Origin: Deltaproteobacteria bacterium
GTDB taxonomy: Bacteria > Myxococcota_A > UBA9160 > UBA6930
Length of the DNA stretch: 64,000 nucleotides
NCBI GenBank assembly: GCA_016875395.1
Contig: VGRF01000010.1
Coordinates: forward strand, 1 to 64,000
Direction of reading: 5' to 3'
Shown: positions 42,587 to 51,606 of the stretch, in pieces
Position numbering within the stretch: position 1 is the stretch's first letter
Layout of the letters: each line of letters starts with the position of its first letter
The notes under the pieces: model-generated
Seen by the model: only the letters and a program-made list of their open reading frames with translations
Told to the model about the DNA's origin: nothing
The model's database searches: none
Position numbers and translations under genes: made by a program

Positions 42587-42858
42587 GCGCGCGGAGATCG
42601 ACGTTCGGGACCGCGCGCGGATCGTCGAAGAGCGTCGTTTCGTGCCAGGCCCGAAATGGGCGCTCGCATTCGCCACTCGCTGAATCGCGACACCCAGTTG
42701 CGTTTCGGCTGCACCTGGCAACGTGAGCGCGCGAGAATCGCGCCGCACCGAGGCGCTAGCGCTGCGAGTTGCGCACGCGCGTGCGACCGGCATGCCGCTT
42801 GCGCAAAGCGGGTGCCGGGCGCGAGCGCCCAGCAGGTAGCGGCTCGGGAGTGGCGGCG

Positions 42859-44805
42859 GTGGTGCACGAGATCTGGGTGGCGGCGAGCGACGAGCAGGCG
42901 CGGGCGACCCTCGCGCGCATGCTCCCTGCGCCCGCGCACGCGGGGCCGCCCCAGCTCGAGGCGTTCCCGTCGTCGCCGGCGCCAGCGGCCGTCGTGCTGC
43001 ACGTGCCGGCCGCGGAGGCGCGCGCCGCCGTGCACTTCGCGCAGCTTGCGGGCGCTCAGCATCCGCGCGCGCAGCTGCTGCTCGCCGCCGATCCCGAGCT
43101 CGATCCGATCTGGCTGAGCACTGCATTCGCTGGCCTGCGCGCGACTCGTCTCGCGTGGCCTCCCGATGCTCACGCACTGCAAGCTGCGCTGCGGCGCGCG
43201 CTCGCCGGCGCCGCGGCGAGCTCGGCCGCGCGGCGCCAGCGCGACGTGCTCGTCGCGCGCATGACGCGCACGCTCGGCGACCTCGCGCTGCCCGAGCTCG
43301 ATCGCGCCGCCTCGGGGCACCTCACGATCACCGGTGAGCGCGGCACGGGGAAGCTACTGCTCGCGCGCACGCTGCATGCGGTGTGGAACGAGGCCGACGA
43401 CACCCGCGCCGGCTTCGTGCTGCTCGCCGGCGACGCGACCGCGACATCCGCTCAGCTCGAAGCGCAGCTCGCCGAAGCTGCCTCGCGCGCGGGGCGCCTC
43501 GCGATCTGCGTCGCCGAGCCGGCCGCGTTCGCGTCGCCGCTGCAGCGCGAGCTCGCGAGCTGGGTCGAGCTCGGTCCGCCGAGTGCCGCGCTCTCGCCAC
43601 TCGACCTGTTGTGGATCTTCGTGCGCACGGAAGCGCTCGGCGCACTGGCGCCCCTCGACGGCGCGCTCGCGGACGCGTGCGAAGCGCCCGCGCTGCGCAT
43701 TCCGCCGCTGCGCGAGCGCGCGGGAGCCGCTGTGCGCATCGCGGAGGAGTGGTTGCGGGAGTCGGGCGCCGCGCCGCGCGCGCTCGCCGAGAGCGCGCGT
43801 GCCGCGATCGCACGCGACCCGTGGCCCGGCAATGTGCGCGAGCTCGAAGCCGCGCTGCGCCGCGCCGTGCTCGCGCCAGGCAGCGAGCCGCTCGAGGCCG
43901 ACGCGTTCGGGCTCCCGAGCGCAGGCGCCCCAGCGCCGGGCGACGACGTCGCAGCGGCGGCCGAGATCGCCTCCCACGTGCGCGAGTTCACGAGCGTGAG
44001 CGACGAGCTCGAGGCCGCGCGCGGCTCCGAGGCGAACGCGCGCGCGGAGTCGGCTGCGCGCCGTGGGCTCGGAGCGGTGTTCGACGCGCATGGGATCGAG
44101 GACGCGAGCGCAGGCGCGGGGTCAACCCCTGAGAAGTCGAGCCCAGAGGAGAGCGCTAGCCCGATCTCTCTCGAGCCCGATTCACCTCCAGCGGGGCCCG
44201 ACCCGCTCGCATCACGCGAGCCCGTCGCCGCGGAGCGCGTCGAGATCGAGCGCGCCGCGCGCAGCGAGGCGCTGCGTGTGCTCGCGCGCGCTGCAGCGCT
44301 CGAGCTCGCGGCAGCGCTCCCGGTGTTGCGCGCGCGCGACGAGCCGAGCGCGGCGCGCCTGGCCCGCCGGCTCGCGCGGCTCGAGGAGTTCGCGCAGCTC
44401 GAGGCCGTGCCCAGCGACCGCAGCGCGGTCGCGCCGCTGCTCGGCACGCTGCTCGAAGAGCGTCAGCGCGAGCTGCGCGCGAAGCGGATCCTCGCACTGC
44501 GCGGCCTCGAAGACGCGCTGCCGCCCGCACGCGGGAGCGAAGCCGCGCTGCGCTTCGCGCTCGGCGCGCTGTTCGACGCGCTGCTCGAAGCCACGCCAGA
44601 TCGCGCGAGCCTCTACCTCGCCGCGAGCGCGCGCGAGGGCAGCGTCGAGGTGCTGCTGCGCGCGAGCGGCGCGAGCGCGCTGCCCGAGAACGCGCTCGAC
44701 GTGCTGCTCGCGCGCGACGTGCTCACGCGGCTCGGCGCCGAGCTGCAGTGCAGCGAGGCCGAGGGCGGGCAGCGCGACGTGCGGGTGGCGCTGGCGAGCT
44801 GTTAG
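42859..44805 (+). CDS. Degenerate NtrC-type AAA+ protein with extra C-terminal region
   Basis: The 648-residue product has an N-terminal receiver-like region, an AAA+ region with a Walker A-like GERGTGKLLLA (about 155-165) and the end of a sigma-54 activator ATPase (RIPPLRERAGA, WPGNVRELEAALRRAVL). The GAFTGA sigma-54 contact loop is absent, and the Walker B region is not clear. After an Ala/Glu-rich linker, the last about 180 residues (LRGLEDALPPARGSEAALRFALGALFDALLE) recall a degenerate histidine kinase ATPase. It is probably not a classical activator. GGGAG at 42846 favours GTG 42859; GTG 42850 is possible. The 42587-42858 gap shows no gene. Confidence 0.65.
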   Translation: MVHEIWVAASDEQARATLARMLPAPAHAGPPQLEAFPSSPAPAAVVLHVPAAEARAAVHFAQLAGAQHPRAQLLLAADPELDPIWLSTAFAGLRATRLAWPPDAHALQAALRRALAGAAASSAARRQRDVLVARMTRTLGDLALPELDRAASGHLTITGERGTGKLLLARTLHAVWNEADDTRAGFVLLAGDATATSAQLEAQLAEAASRAGRLAICVAEPAAFASPLQRELASWVELGPPSAALSPLDLLWIFVRTEALGALAPLDGALADACEAPALRIPPLRERAGAAVRIAEEWLRESGAAPRALAESARAAIARDPWPGNVRELEAALRRAVLAPGSEPLEADAFGLPSAGAPAPGDDVAAAAEIASHVREFTSVSDELEAARGSEANARAESAARRGLGAVFDAHGIEDASAGAGSTPEKSSPEESASPISLEPDSPPAGPDPLASREPVAAERVEIERAARSEALRVLARAAALELAAALPVLRARDEPSAARLARRLARLEEFAQLEAVPSDRSAVAPLLGTLLEERQRELRAKRILALRGLEDALPPARGSEAALRFALGALFDALLEATPDRASLYLAASAREGSVEVLLRASGASALPENALDVLLARDVLTRLGAELQCSEAEGGQRDVRVALASC

Positions 44806-44808
44806 GGC

Positions 44809-45948
44809 TCAACGCAGCTTCCCAAAACACCCCCGCACCTCCCTCACGAACGCCTCCGGCTGCTCGAACGCCGCGAAGTGCCCGCCCTTCTCCAGCTCGT
44901 TGAAGTGCACGAGCTTCGGGAAGCGCTTCTCCGCCCAGCGGCGTGAGGTGCGGAAGATCTCCTTCGGGAAGATCGAGCAGCCCACCGGGATCGTGACGGG
45001 GTCCATCGGCGGCGTGCGGAAGCTCTCCCAGTACAGGCGCGCCGAAGAAGCAGCGTTCGCGGGCAGCCAGTAGAGCATCACGTTGTCGAGCAACTCGTCG
45101 CGCGTGAGCACGTTCTCCGGGTGCCCGTCGCAGTCGGTCCACGACCAGAACTTCTCGACGATCCACGCGGCTTGACCCGCGGGCGAATCTGTTAGGCCGT
45201 AGCCCACGGTTTGCGGGCGCGTGCTCTGCTCCTTCGAGTAGCCCGAGTCCCAGTCGTTGTAGTGCTGCATGCCGGCGAGCGCGGACTTCTCCTTGTCCGT
45301 GAGGTCCGCCATCGTCGCGGGGTCCGGCGGCGCGATCGGCATGTTGAGGTGGATGCCGAGGCAGTTCTGCGGGTCCTGGATGCCGATGCAAGTCGTCACC
45401 ATCGCACCCCAGTCGCCGCCCTGCGCCGCGTAGCGCGCGTAGCCGAGCCGCGGCATCAGCACGGACCAGGCGCGCGCGATGCGCTGCACGTTCCAGCCGT
45501 TCCTCGCGGGCTTGCCCGAGAAGCCGTAGCCGGGCAGCGACGGCGCCACGACGTGGAAGGCGTCGCGCGCGTCGCCGCCGAATGCGGTCGGGTTCGTGAG
45601 CGGCTCGATCACTTTGTGGAACTCGACGATCGAGCCTGGCCAGCCGTGGGTGATCACGAGCGGCATGGCGTTCGCGTGGGGCGAGCGCACGTGCAGGAAG
45701 TGGATGTCGACGCCGTCGATCTGGGTCTTGAACTGTGGGAAGCGGTTCAGCCGCGCCTCGCGCGCCCGCCAGTCGTACTTCTCGGCCCAATAGGCGCAGA
45801 GATCCTGCACGTACGCGAGCGGGATGCCCTGCGACCAATCGTCGACGCACTCGCGCTCGGGAAAGCGCGTCGCCCGCAGGCGGCGGCGTAGGTCATCCAG
45901 CTGTTCGTCGGTCGCGGCGATGCGGAAGGGCTCGATGCGGTCGGACAT
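44809..45948 (-). CDS. Epoxide hydrolase (EHN-domain alpha/beta hydrolase)
   Basis: Opens epoxides to diols through an ester with an active-site Asp. The 379-residue product has the N-terminal EHN domain (about 1-75, RIEPFRIAATDEQLDDLRRRL), the oxyanion HGWPGS (101-106), the nucleophile in GGDWGA (D179) and the catalytic His in KGGHFAAFEQP. All residues are intact. ATG at 45948 has GGAGG 6 nt upstream; an in-frame start 105 nt earlier is less likely. It converges with the AAA+ gene with a 3-nt gap. Confidence 0.92.
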   Translation of the reverse strand: MSDRIEPFRIAATDEQLDDLRRRLRATRFPERECVDDWSQGIPLAYVQDLCAYWAEKYDWRAREARLNRFPQFKTQIDGVDIHFLHVRSPHANAMPLVITHGWPGSIVEFHKVIEPLTNPTAFGGDARDAFHVVAPSLPGYGFSGKPARNGWNVQRIARAWSVLMPRLGYARYAAQGGDWGAMVTTCIGIQDPQNCLGIHLNMPIAPPDPATMADLTDKEKSALAGMQHYNDWDSGYSKEQSTRPQTVGYGLTDSPAGQAAWIVEKFWSWTDCDGHPENVLTRDELLDNVMLYWLPANAASSARLYWESFRTPPMDPVTIPVGCSIFPKEIFRTSRRWAEKRFPKLVHFNELEKGGHFAAFEQPEAFVREVRGCFGKLR

Positions 45949-46050
45949 GTGGGCCTCCAGGCGTGCTCGCCCACGCTGGCACTCCCGGTTGAGCGCGCGC
46001 AATCGCGCTGAGCGAGTGGTCTGCGGCTCGGCCGAAACTCCGGGAAACGC

Positions 46051-46115
46051 CAAGGGGCTGCCCCCTTGCTGGCGGCTCCGAGAAGGCCGCTGCTAGGGTG
46101 CCCGGCCGAAAGGCC
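46051..46115. promoter_or_regulatory. Two hairpins in the gap before the RRM gene
   Basis: CAAGGGG (46051-46057) pairs with CCCCTTG (46062-46068) around CTGC, and GGCC-GAAA-GGCC (46104-46115) is a tetraloop hairpin. They lie in the 361-nt gap between the divergent epoxide hydrolase and RRM genes, so the RRM transcript may have a structured leader of up to about 260 nt. RRM proteins of bacteria are often cold-regulated, which would fit, but no consensus promoter or cold-box was found. Confidence 0.35.
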
Positions 46116-46309
46116 TTCCGATTGGTTCTTCGCAACTGGCCCAGTCAGCCCGCGTCTAGTTCCCCTCGAACGCGCCTTTCCCGCGCGAGCGCAGTCGCGC
46201 AGCACGCGGTCAAACCAAGCGAGGGGTTTCGCCTGCCCGGATTGTCCGGCTCCGAGCCCACGCAGGTCGCTCCCACCTATTAGGGTGGCGCGGCAGAGGA
46301 AACGAGTTC

Positions 46310-46738
46310 TTGGCAAAGAAGCTCTACGTAGGAAACATCCCCTTCACCACCACCGAGGCAGATCTCCGCGCGATGTTCGAGACGCACGGAGCCGTCACGT
46401 CCGTGAAAGTCATTACGGATCGTGAGACGGGCCGCTCGCGCGGCTTCGCGTTCGTCGAGATGGACGACGCGACTGCGGCGCAGAACGCGATTCGCGCGCT
46501 CGACGGCTCCCAAATGGGTGGCCGCAGCCTGCGCGTGAACGAAGCGCAGGATCGCCGCGAAGGCGGCGGTGGCGGTGGCGGAGGCCGCGGCGGCTACGGC
46601 GGCGGCGGCGGCCGCGGTGGCTACGGCGGCGGCGGTGGCGGCGGCTACGGCGGCGGCGGTGGTGGTGGCCGCGGCGGTTACGGCGGCGGCGGCGGTGGTT
46701 ACGGCGGTGGCCGGGACCGCGACCGCGACCGCTACTAG
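46310..46738 (+). CDS. Glycine-rich RNA-binding protein (RRM)
   Basis: The 142-residue product has one RRM domain (3-80) with RNP2 LYVGNI and RNP1 RGFAFVEM, followed by a Gly-rich tail of RGGYGGGG-type repeats and an RDRDRDRY end. It resembles the cyanobacterial and plant GRP-type proteins that bind mRNA, often in cold. The start is TTG at 46310 with GAGGAAACG upstream; no ATG in frame precedes the RRM. The repetitive tail makes copy number variation by slippage likely. Confidence 0.9.
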   Translation: MAKKLYVGNIPFTTTEADLRAMFETHGAVTSVKVITDRETGRSRGFAFVEMDDATAAQNAIRALDGSQMGGRSLRVNEAQDRREGGGGGGGGRGGYGGGGGRGGYGGGGGGGYGGGGGGGRGGYGGGGGGYGGGRDRDRDRY

Positions 46739-46759
46739 ACCGGGCGATTCGGCCAGCTG

Positions 46760-47761
46760 TTAGGCCCGCGCGGGCCGCGACACGCACACGCGGTTGCGGC
46801 CCGCGCTCTTCGCCTCTTCCGTGGCGCGCAGCGCGCGCGCTACGAGCACTTCGCTCGCCTCGAGCAGAGGCCCCGTACTCGCGACGCCCGCGCTCACGCT
46901 GAGCGTGACCTCCGAGCCGCCCCAGACCGGGAAGCTCGCACCTTCGACGCGCAGGCGGATGCGCTCCGCGACGACGCTCGCCGCTTCGGCGTGGCAGCCG
47001 AGCAGCGCCACGACGAACGCGTCGACTCCCCAGCGTCCGGTCCAGTCCGCCGGCCGCACGGTGTCGTGCACCATGCGCGCCACACGCGCGAGCGCTTCAT
47101 CGAAAGCGGCGGGGCCGACGCGCCCGGCGAGGAGCTTCGCGTGATCCACATCGACGAGGATCAGCGCGAGCGGCAGCCCCGCGGAGTGGGAGCGGGTCAC
47201 GGCGTCCTCGAGCGCACGCTGCGAGGCCGCGCGGGTGGCGAGGCCCGTGAGCCCGTCGAGCTGCGCGCCGCGGCGCAGGTGACGCTGCGAGCGCACCAGA
47301 TCGTCCTCTGCCCGCGCTCTGATCGCCGCCCGCTCATAGCCGAGCAGCAGCACGGCGCACGCTTCGGCGAACGGCTCGAGCGCCGCGCGCAGGCTCGGCG
47401 CGTCGGCGCCAGCAGGCGCGAGCAGCACGATCTCGCCGAGTGACTCGCCAAGCGCTTCGAGCGCGAGCACGATGCCGCCGTCGAGCGCGGGCTCGCGCGC
47501 GAGCTCTTCACCGCGAACCTGGAGCTCGCTCGCGCCGCCGCAGGCCGCGAGCACGCGCAGGGCGCCTCCGCCGCGTGCTGTCGGAACGCGCTCCGCGACG
47601 ACGCCGCCGCTGCACTGCGCGAGCGCGACCACTTCCTCGAGCACGCTCCCGACCGCCTCGTGCTTCGCGCGCGCGGGCCCAGCCGCGAGCTCGCCGAGCG
47701 CGCGCACGGCGACTCGCAGCGCATCGCGCTCGAGGTCCGCGGCAGAAAGCACACTCGGCAT
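46760..47761 (-). CDS. GAF-like plus degenerate GGDEF protein
   Basis: The 333-residue product has an N-terminal GAF-like region (about 1-160) and a GGDEF-type domain (about 165-330) with LDGLTGLATRAA, LILVDVDHAKLLAG and SAGVASTG. The signature is RWGVDAFVVAL instead of RYGGDEFVVLL: one Gly and the Glu are missing. The protein is therefore probably not an active diguanylate cyclase, but could bind nucleotide or act as an effector. ATG at 47761. It lies 31 nt after the MFS gene on the same strand. Confidence 0.75.
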   Translation of the reverse strand: MPSVLSAADLERDALRVAVRALGELAAGPARAKHEAVGSVLEEVVALAQCSGGVVAERVPTARGGGALRVLAACGGASELQVRGEELAREPALDGGIVLALEALGESLGEIVLLAPAGADAPSLRAALEPFAEACAVLLLGYERAAIRARAEDDLVRSQRHLRRGAQLDGLTGLATRAASQRALEDAVTRSHSAGLPLALILVDVDHAKLLAGRVGPAAFDEALARVARMVHDTVRPADWTGRWGVDAFVVALLGCHAEAASVVAERIRLRVEGASFPVWGGSEVTLSVSAGVASTGPLLEASEVLVARALRATEEAKSAGRNRVCVSRPARA

Positions 47762-47792
47762 TGCGCACTCATCGGCGCGCGCGAGCGAGGCC

Positions 47793-48980
47793 CTAAGCGT
47801 CGCGCGTCTCGTGGGGCGCTGGGCGGTGGCCGAAGCCGGCGAGTAGCAGCAAGTCGTAGGCAATCTTGAGCACGCCGCCGGTCGCGAGCGCCCACTGGAA
47901 CGCGCCCGCCGCGAGCATGGGGCCGGCAATCAGCGCGCTCGGCGCGCCGCCGAACGCGCGCGGCACGTTGGTCACGCTCGCAGCCGCAGCGCGTTCGCCC
48001 TCGGGCACGACCGACATCACGTAGGCCTGCCGCGCCGGCACGTCCATCTGCGAGAGGCTCGCGCGCAGCCACAAACACGCGATCGCGAGCGGGAGCGTCG
48101 GCATGAAGCCGAGCGCGATCATGAAGCAGTTGGCCGGGATGTGCGTGTAGACCATCGTGCGAATCAGCCCGATGCGGCGCGCGACGAGGGGAGCGGCGAG
48201 CTGCGAAGCCGCGCTCAGGCCCGAGGCGACGCTCATCGCGAGGGCCACCTGCGCCACGCTCGCGTCGTGGCGCGCGATCAGCCATGCGATCACGAGCGTG
48301 CGCACGCTGAAGCCACCGCCGAACGAGTCGAGCGTGAACAGCGCGGAGAGCTTGAGCACGACGCCGCGCGACTCGCGCAGGGGCTGCGCGGGGGTGCGCT
48401 CACCGGCGCGCGCGCGTCCCACACGCAGTGGCGCGTAGAGCGCAGCGAGTAGCGCGCCGCACGCGGCGTACGCAATGAGCGCGAGCTGCGCGTCGCCATG
48501 CGCGCCGGCGCCAGCTTGCGCGAGGAGCCCGGCTGCCTGGCTGCCGAGCATCATGCCCAGAGCGCCCGCGACGTTGTAGTAGGCGAAACGCGAGGCGCGG
48601 CCCTCGGCGTCGCCGGTCTCGGCGAGCAGCGCCTGCTCGATCGGCAGAAACAGCGAGAGGTCCGAATCGCCGGGATTGAACGTGCCGACGAAGACGATCG
48701 CGAGCAGCCAGAGCGGGCTCGGTGCGAACGCCATGCCCACGCCTGTCAGGGCGAGCAGGGCGCACGAGGCGACGAGCAAGCTGCGCGCGGCTAAGCGGTG
48801 CGCGACGAGCCCGGCCGCGAGCGTCGCGAGCGCGGAGCCGAGCAGCGCGGCGAAGGTGAGCGTGCCGAGCTCGCCAGCGCGGCCGGCGTCGACGAGCCAG
48901 CGCGAGACGAGGATCACCAGAGCGCCGTCGGCGAGGCCGCGCAGCCCGCGCGCGAAGATGAGCCGCGCCGAGTCGCTCAC
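47793..48980 (-). CDS. Major facilitator superfamily transporter
   Basis: A 395-residue membrane protein with about 11-12 hydrophobic segments and internal repeat character; examples are LIFARGLRGLADGALVILVSRW and SLLVASCALLALTGVGMAFA. The substrate cannot be predicted. GTG at 48980 overlaps the ceramidase-like gene stop as GTGA, so the two membrane proteins are co-translated. It ends 31 nt before the degenerate GGDEF gene. Confidence 0.82.
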   Translation of the reverse strand: MSDSARLIFARGLRGLADGALVILVSRWLVDAGRAGELGTLTFAALLGSALATLAAGLVAHRLAARSLLVASCALLALTGVGMAFAPSPLWLLAIVFVGTFNPGDSDLSLFLPIEQALLAETGDAEGRASRFAYYNVAGALGMMLGSQAAGLLAQAGAGAHGDAQLALIAYAACGALLAALYAPLRVGRARAGERTPAQPLRESRGVVLKLSALFTLDSFGGGFSVRTLVIAWLIARHDASVAQVALAMSVASGLSAASQLAAPLVARRIGLIRTMVYTHIPANCFMIALGFMPTLPLAIACLWLRASLSQMDVPARQAYVMSVVPEGERAAAASVTNVPRAFGGAPSALIAGPMLAAGAFQWALATGGVLKIAYDLLLLAGFGHRPAPHETRDA

Positions 48981-49672
48981 GGTCGCGGCTGCGCTGCGTA
49001 GAAGCGCTGCAGCGAGACGAGCGCAGCGGCCGAGAGCACGTGCCACAGCGCGTGGCCCTGGAGCCAGCTCTCGGGATCGCACCAAGCGCGCGTCACGTCG
49101 GCGAGCGAGAACGCGCTCGCAGCGGCGAGGAGCGCGAGAGCGGCCCAATAACTTGCATACGAAGCGGACGCGTCACGCCTCCGGAACAGCGCGAGCTCCT
49201 GCGCGACCGAGCCGAGGATCAGCACGAACACCGTCGCCTGAATCGGCACGCCCGCGTAGAAGAGCGGCGGCACGCACGCGCTGGCGGCGACCGTGCCCGC
49301 GAGCCACGCCGCGCGTTCGCGCTGCGGCGCGATCCAGCCGAGCCGCACGGCATTGCGCGCGAGCACGAGGAAGCAGAACACGAACATCCCGACGAAGTCG
49401 AAGAACTGCAGCAGCCACGTGTAGGAGGCGTGGTAGGCGAACGAGAACGCGCCCACCGCGAGACTCGCCGGTGCGAAGTGCGCGAGGTCGCCGCTCGAGC
49501 TCGTTCGTGCGAGGCGCCACATCGCGAGCGCGCCCAACAAGTACGCGACGTTGGACCAGGCTTCGGCCGGGTTCACGATCCACGCGCACGCCTCCCGCTC
49601 GCACCAGTCCACGTTCGGCGGCGTGAAGCCGCTCCACGGGCAGCCGGGCGGAAGCGCAGGCGCGAGGCGCAT
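48977..49672 (-). CDS. CREST-superfamily, alkaline ceramidase-like membrane protein
   Basis: A 231-residue multi-pass membrane protein. NVDWCE (20-25) near the N-terminus, EAWSNVAYLLGAL, HASYTWLLQFFD and the C-terminal GHALWHVLSA match the pattern of alkaline ceramidases and related CREST hydrolases, which use zinc to cut amide bonds of lipids. Bacterial substrates are poorly known. It is co-translated with an MFS transporter (4-nt overlap). Confidence 0.75.
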   Translation of the reverse strand: MRLAPALPPGCPWSGFTPPNVDWCEREACAWIVNPAEAWSNVAYLLGALAMWRLARTSSSGDLAHFAPASLAVGAFSFAYHASYTWLLQFFDFVGMFVFCFLVLARNAVRLGWIAPQRERAAWLAGTVAASACVPPLFYAGVPIQATVFVLILGSVAQELALFRRRDASASYASYWAALALLAAASAFSLADVTRAWCDPESWLQGHALWHVLSAAALVSLQRFYAAQPRP

Positions 49673-49712
49673 GCGCGGAGCCTACGCGAGCGCGTCGGGC
49701 GCGGTCGTTCTG

Positions 49713-50402
49713 TTAGGCAGCGGTGCGGGTGAGGCGCTCGCGGTAGAAGCGCGGCGGTGCGAACGCGAGCAGCGTGCACGACGCCATGGTCGTTCCCGAG
49801 ACCGTCGTCGCGATGAGCACGAGCGGTTCTTGCAGCGGCGTCAGGTCCGAGGCGATCGCCGCGGCGTTCGCGAGCGCGCCGGCGACGACCGCGCAGCCGA
49901 TTCCCGTGAAGAGCTGAAAGCGGTTGTGGACGATGCGATCGCCGAGCCCGAGGGCGAGTTGGCGGTGAAGCCTGCGCGCGGTGAGGCCGGCCTCGAGCGC
50001 GCCCCATCCGTAAGCGATCGCGGCGAGCGTCATCTGCCAGAAGGTCGGCGCCTGGCCACGCTCCGGCGTGCACAGCGCGGACTGCGCCACGAATGCGGCG
50101 ACGAGAACGAGCGCGAGCGTCTTTGCCCACGCGGCCTCGGGGCGGAACACGCGCTGAACGAACACCGCGAACAGCGCGAAGCCGGCGCTCACGCACGCGT
50201 TGCCGAGCCAGTCGAGCGCGGGGCTGCCGCTGAGCGGGCCGACGATCCGCAGCGGGTATCCGATGGCGACGGCCAGCAACAACGAGAAACCGAGCAGCCG
50301 CTCCGGCAGCTCGCGGGTGCGGCGAGCGAGCGTGAGCAGTCGGATCGCGACGATCCATCCCACGAGCGTTTGAAACGCTACCGCGAGCAGGGCACCCACC
50401 AT
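49713..50402 (-). CDS. Multi-pass membrane protein, unknown function
   Basis: A 229-residue protein with about seven hydrophobic segments: LLAVAFQTLVGWIVAIRLL, LLGFSLLLAVAIGYPL and GNACVSAGFALFAVFV among them. No catalytic motif was found. ATG at 50402 is taken as start; an open frame continues upstream but is Arg/Pro-rich and unlikely to be coding. It lies 40 nt upstream of the ceramidase-like gene on the same strand and may share its transcript. Confidence 0.65.
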   Translation of the reverse strand: MVGALLAVAFQTLVGWIVAIRLLTLARRTRELPERLLGFSLLLAVAIGYPLRIVGPLSGSPALDWLGNACVSAGFALFAVFVQRVFRPEAAWAKTLALVLVAAFVAQSALCTPERGQAPTFWQMTLAAIAYGWGALEAGLTARRLHRQLALGLGDRIVHNRFQLFTGIGCAVVAGALANAAAIASDLTPLQEPLVLIATTVSGTTMASCTLLAFAPPRFYRERLTRTAA

Positions 50403-50523
50403 GCGCAGCCCAATCGGTCGCCGGGCGGACGATCTTGAGCGGCTCGTCTCGGTCAGCACGCGCGGAGGCCCCGGAGGCACATCCGTCGCGCCCGGGCCGG
50501 CGCCGCCCTGGCGCGCGGGACGC

Positions 50524-51444
50524 CTAGCTCCCGGTCGCCGCTGCGTCGAAGCTCGCGAGCGCACCGCGCGCCATCTCCGCGTAGCGCGCCAGCGGAAAGT
50601 TCTCGCGCGCGAGGCCGGTGTGCCCGAGCGCGGCGATCAGAGCGCCGCGCGCGACATCCCGGTTCCAGCCGAGGGCCGAACTGTGCGCAGCGATCTCGCG
50701 CCCGAGCCGCGAGCGCGAGACGCCGAAGGAGCGCGCGGCGCGCACGAGGTCGAGGATCGGGAAGCCCGAGACACGCGACGTATCCCAATCGATCAGCACG
50801 AAGCGGCGCGAGAAGGGCGCAGCGGAAGGCGCGCCCAACACGTTGCCGGCCCACAGGTCGCCGTGCATGACGACGTGGCGCGGGCGCCAGGCGGCGGCCG
50901 CGATGCGCGCTCGCGCGGCGCGCGCGCCCGCACGAATCTCGTCGCCTAGCGCAGGCTCGCTCTCCGCGTAGGCAAGCGCCTCTCCGTAGCAGCTCCGCGC
51001 TGATTCATCGGCCGCGCCCGCCGCGCGCCGCGCCACCTCGCGCAGCCACGCGAGTAGCGCACCCGCAAGCCAGCGCCGCTCGGCGCGCGCAGCAAGGCCG
51101 TGGCCCAGCACGCGCGCCTGCGGCATCAGCGCCCAGGTTCGACCCGCGTGCTCGCCCTCGGCGCGCGCAGTCACGACGACGCGCCCGAGCTCCTCGCCGA
51201 GCGCCGCGCGCGCCGCACGCCCGCGCTCGCAGCCGCGCGCGATCAGCCGCGGCGCGATCTCGGGCGCGTACAGCACAACGCCGATCGCCTCACCTCGCGC
51301 CCCACGCGCCGCAAGCTTCAGCGTTTCATCCGCGACGCCCTTGTGCTCCGCGAACGCCGCGAGCGAGACGCGCTCGCCGAGCGCCCGCGCAAGCTGCTCT
51401 TCGAGCGCAGCAATCAGCGCAGGCGAGATCTGCTGGAGCGACAT
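50524..51444 (-). CDS. Aminoglycoside phosphotransferase-fold (APH/choline kinase-like) protein
   Basis: A 306-residue protein with the kinase motifs HGDLWAGNVL (catalytic loop) and IDWDTSRVSGFPILDL (metal site). The N-lobe is weak but has VVLYAPEIAPRL. The family phosphorylates small alcohols such as choline, homoserine or aminoglycosides; the substrate is not clear, and resistance should not be inferred. ATG at 51444. Confidence 0.82.
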   Translation of the reverse strand: MSLQQISPALIAALEEQLARALGERVSLAAFAEHKGVADETLKLAARGARGEAIGVVLYAPEIAPRLIARGCERGRAARAALGEELGRVVVTARAEGEHAGRTWALMPQARVLGHGLAARAERRWLAGALLAWLREVARRAAGAADESARSCYGEALAYAESEPALGDEIRAGARAARARIAAAAWRPRHVVMHGDLWAGNVLGAPSAAPFSRRFVLIDWDTSRVSGFPILDLVRAARSFGVSRSRLGREIAAHSSALGWNRDVARGALIAALGHTGLARENFPLARYAEMARGALASFDAAATGS

Positions 51445-51467
51445 CGAGCGCAGCGTATCCCGCTTCC

Positions 51468-51568
51468 GCGTTCACTTCGCTCGGCCTTGCCTCGCTGCGC
51501 GCTTCGCTTGCGGGCTTTTCCGAGCGAAGTGAATGCGAGAGCAGCGACGCGAAGCCGAGCGAAGCAAA
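51468..51568. repeat. Dispersed intergenic repeat, copy B, with 14-bp inverted arms
   Basis: TTCACTTCGCTCGG (51471-51484) and CCGAGCGAAGTGAA (51520-51533) are perfect inverted arms. The core CTCGCTGCGCGCTTCGCTTG (51491-51510) lies between them. A second, weaker copy of the arm pattern follows (GAAGCCGAGCGAAGC). It lies in the gap between two divergent genes, upstream of the second MFS gene. See copies A, C and D. Confidence 0.65.
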
Positions 51569-51606
51569 CGCGATAGCCTCGCGCGCCCCGCGATGAGGAG
51601 CGCGCC

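Noticed and set aside
46560-46735. Tandem direct repeat in the RRM gene tail as a CRISPR or minisatellite
   Set aside because: The repeat encodes the Gly-rich protein tail in frame; units are short, irregular and have no spacers.
50524-51444. Antibiotic resistance by the APH-like gene
   Set aside because: The motifs show only the APH/choline kinase fold; no close match to known aminoglycoside kinases can be claimed.
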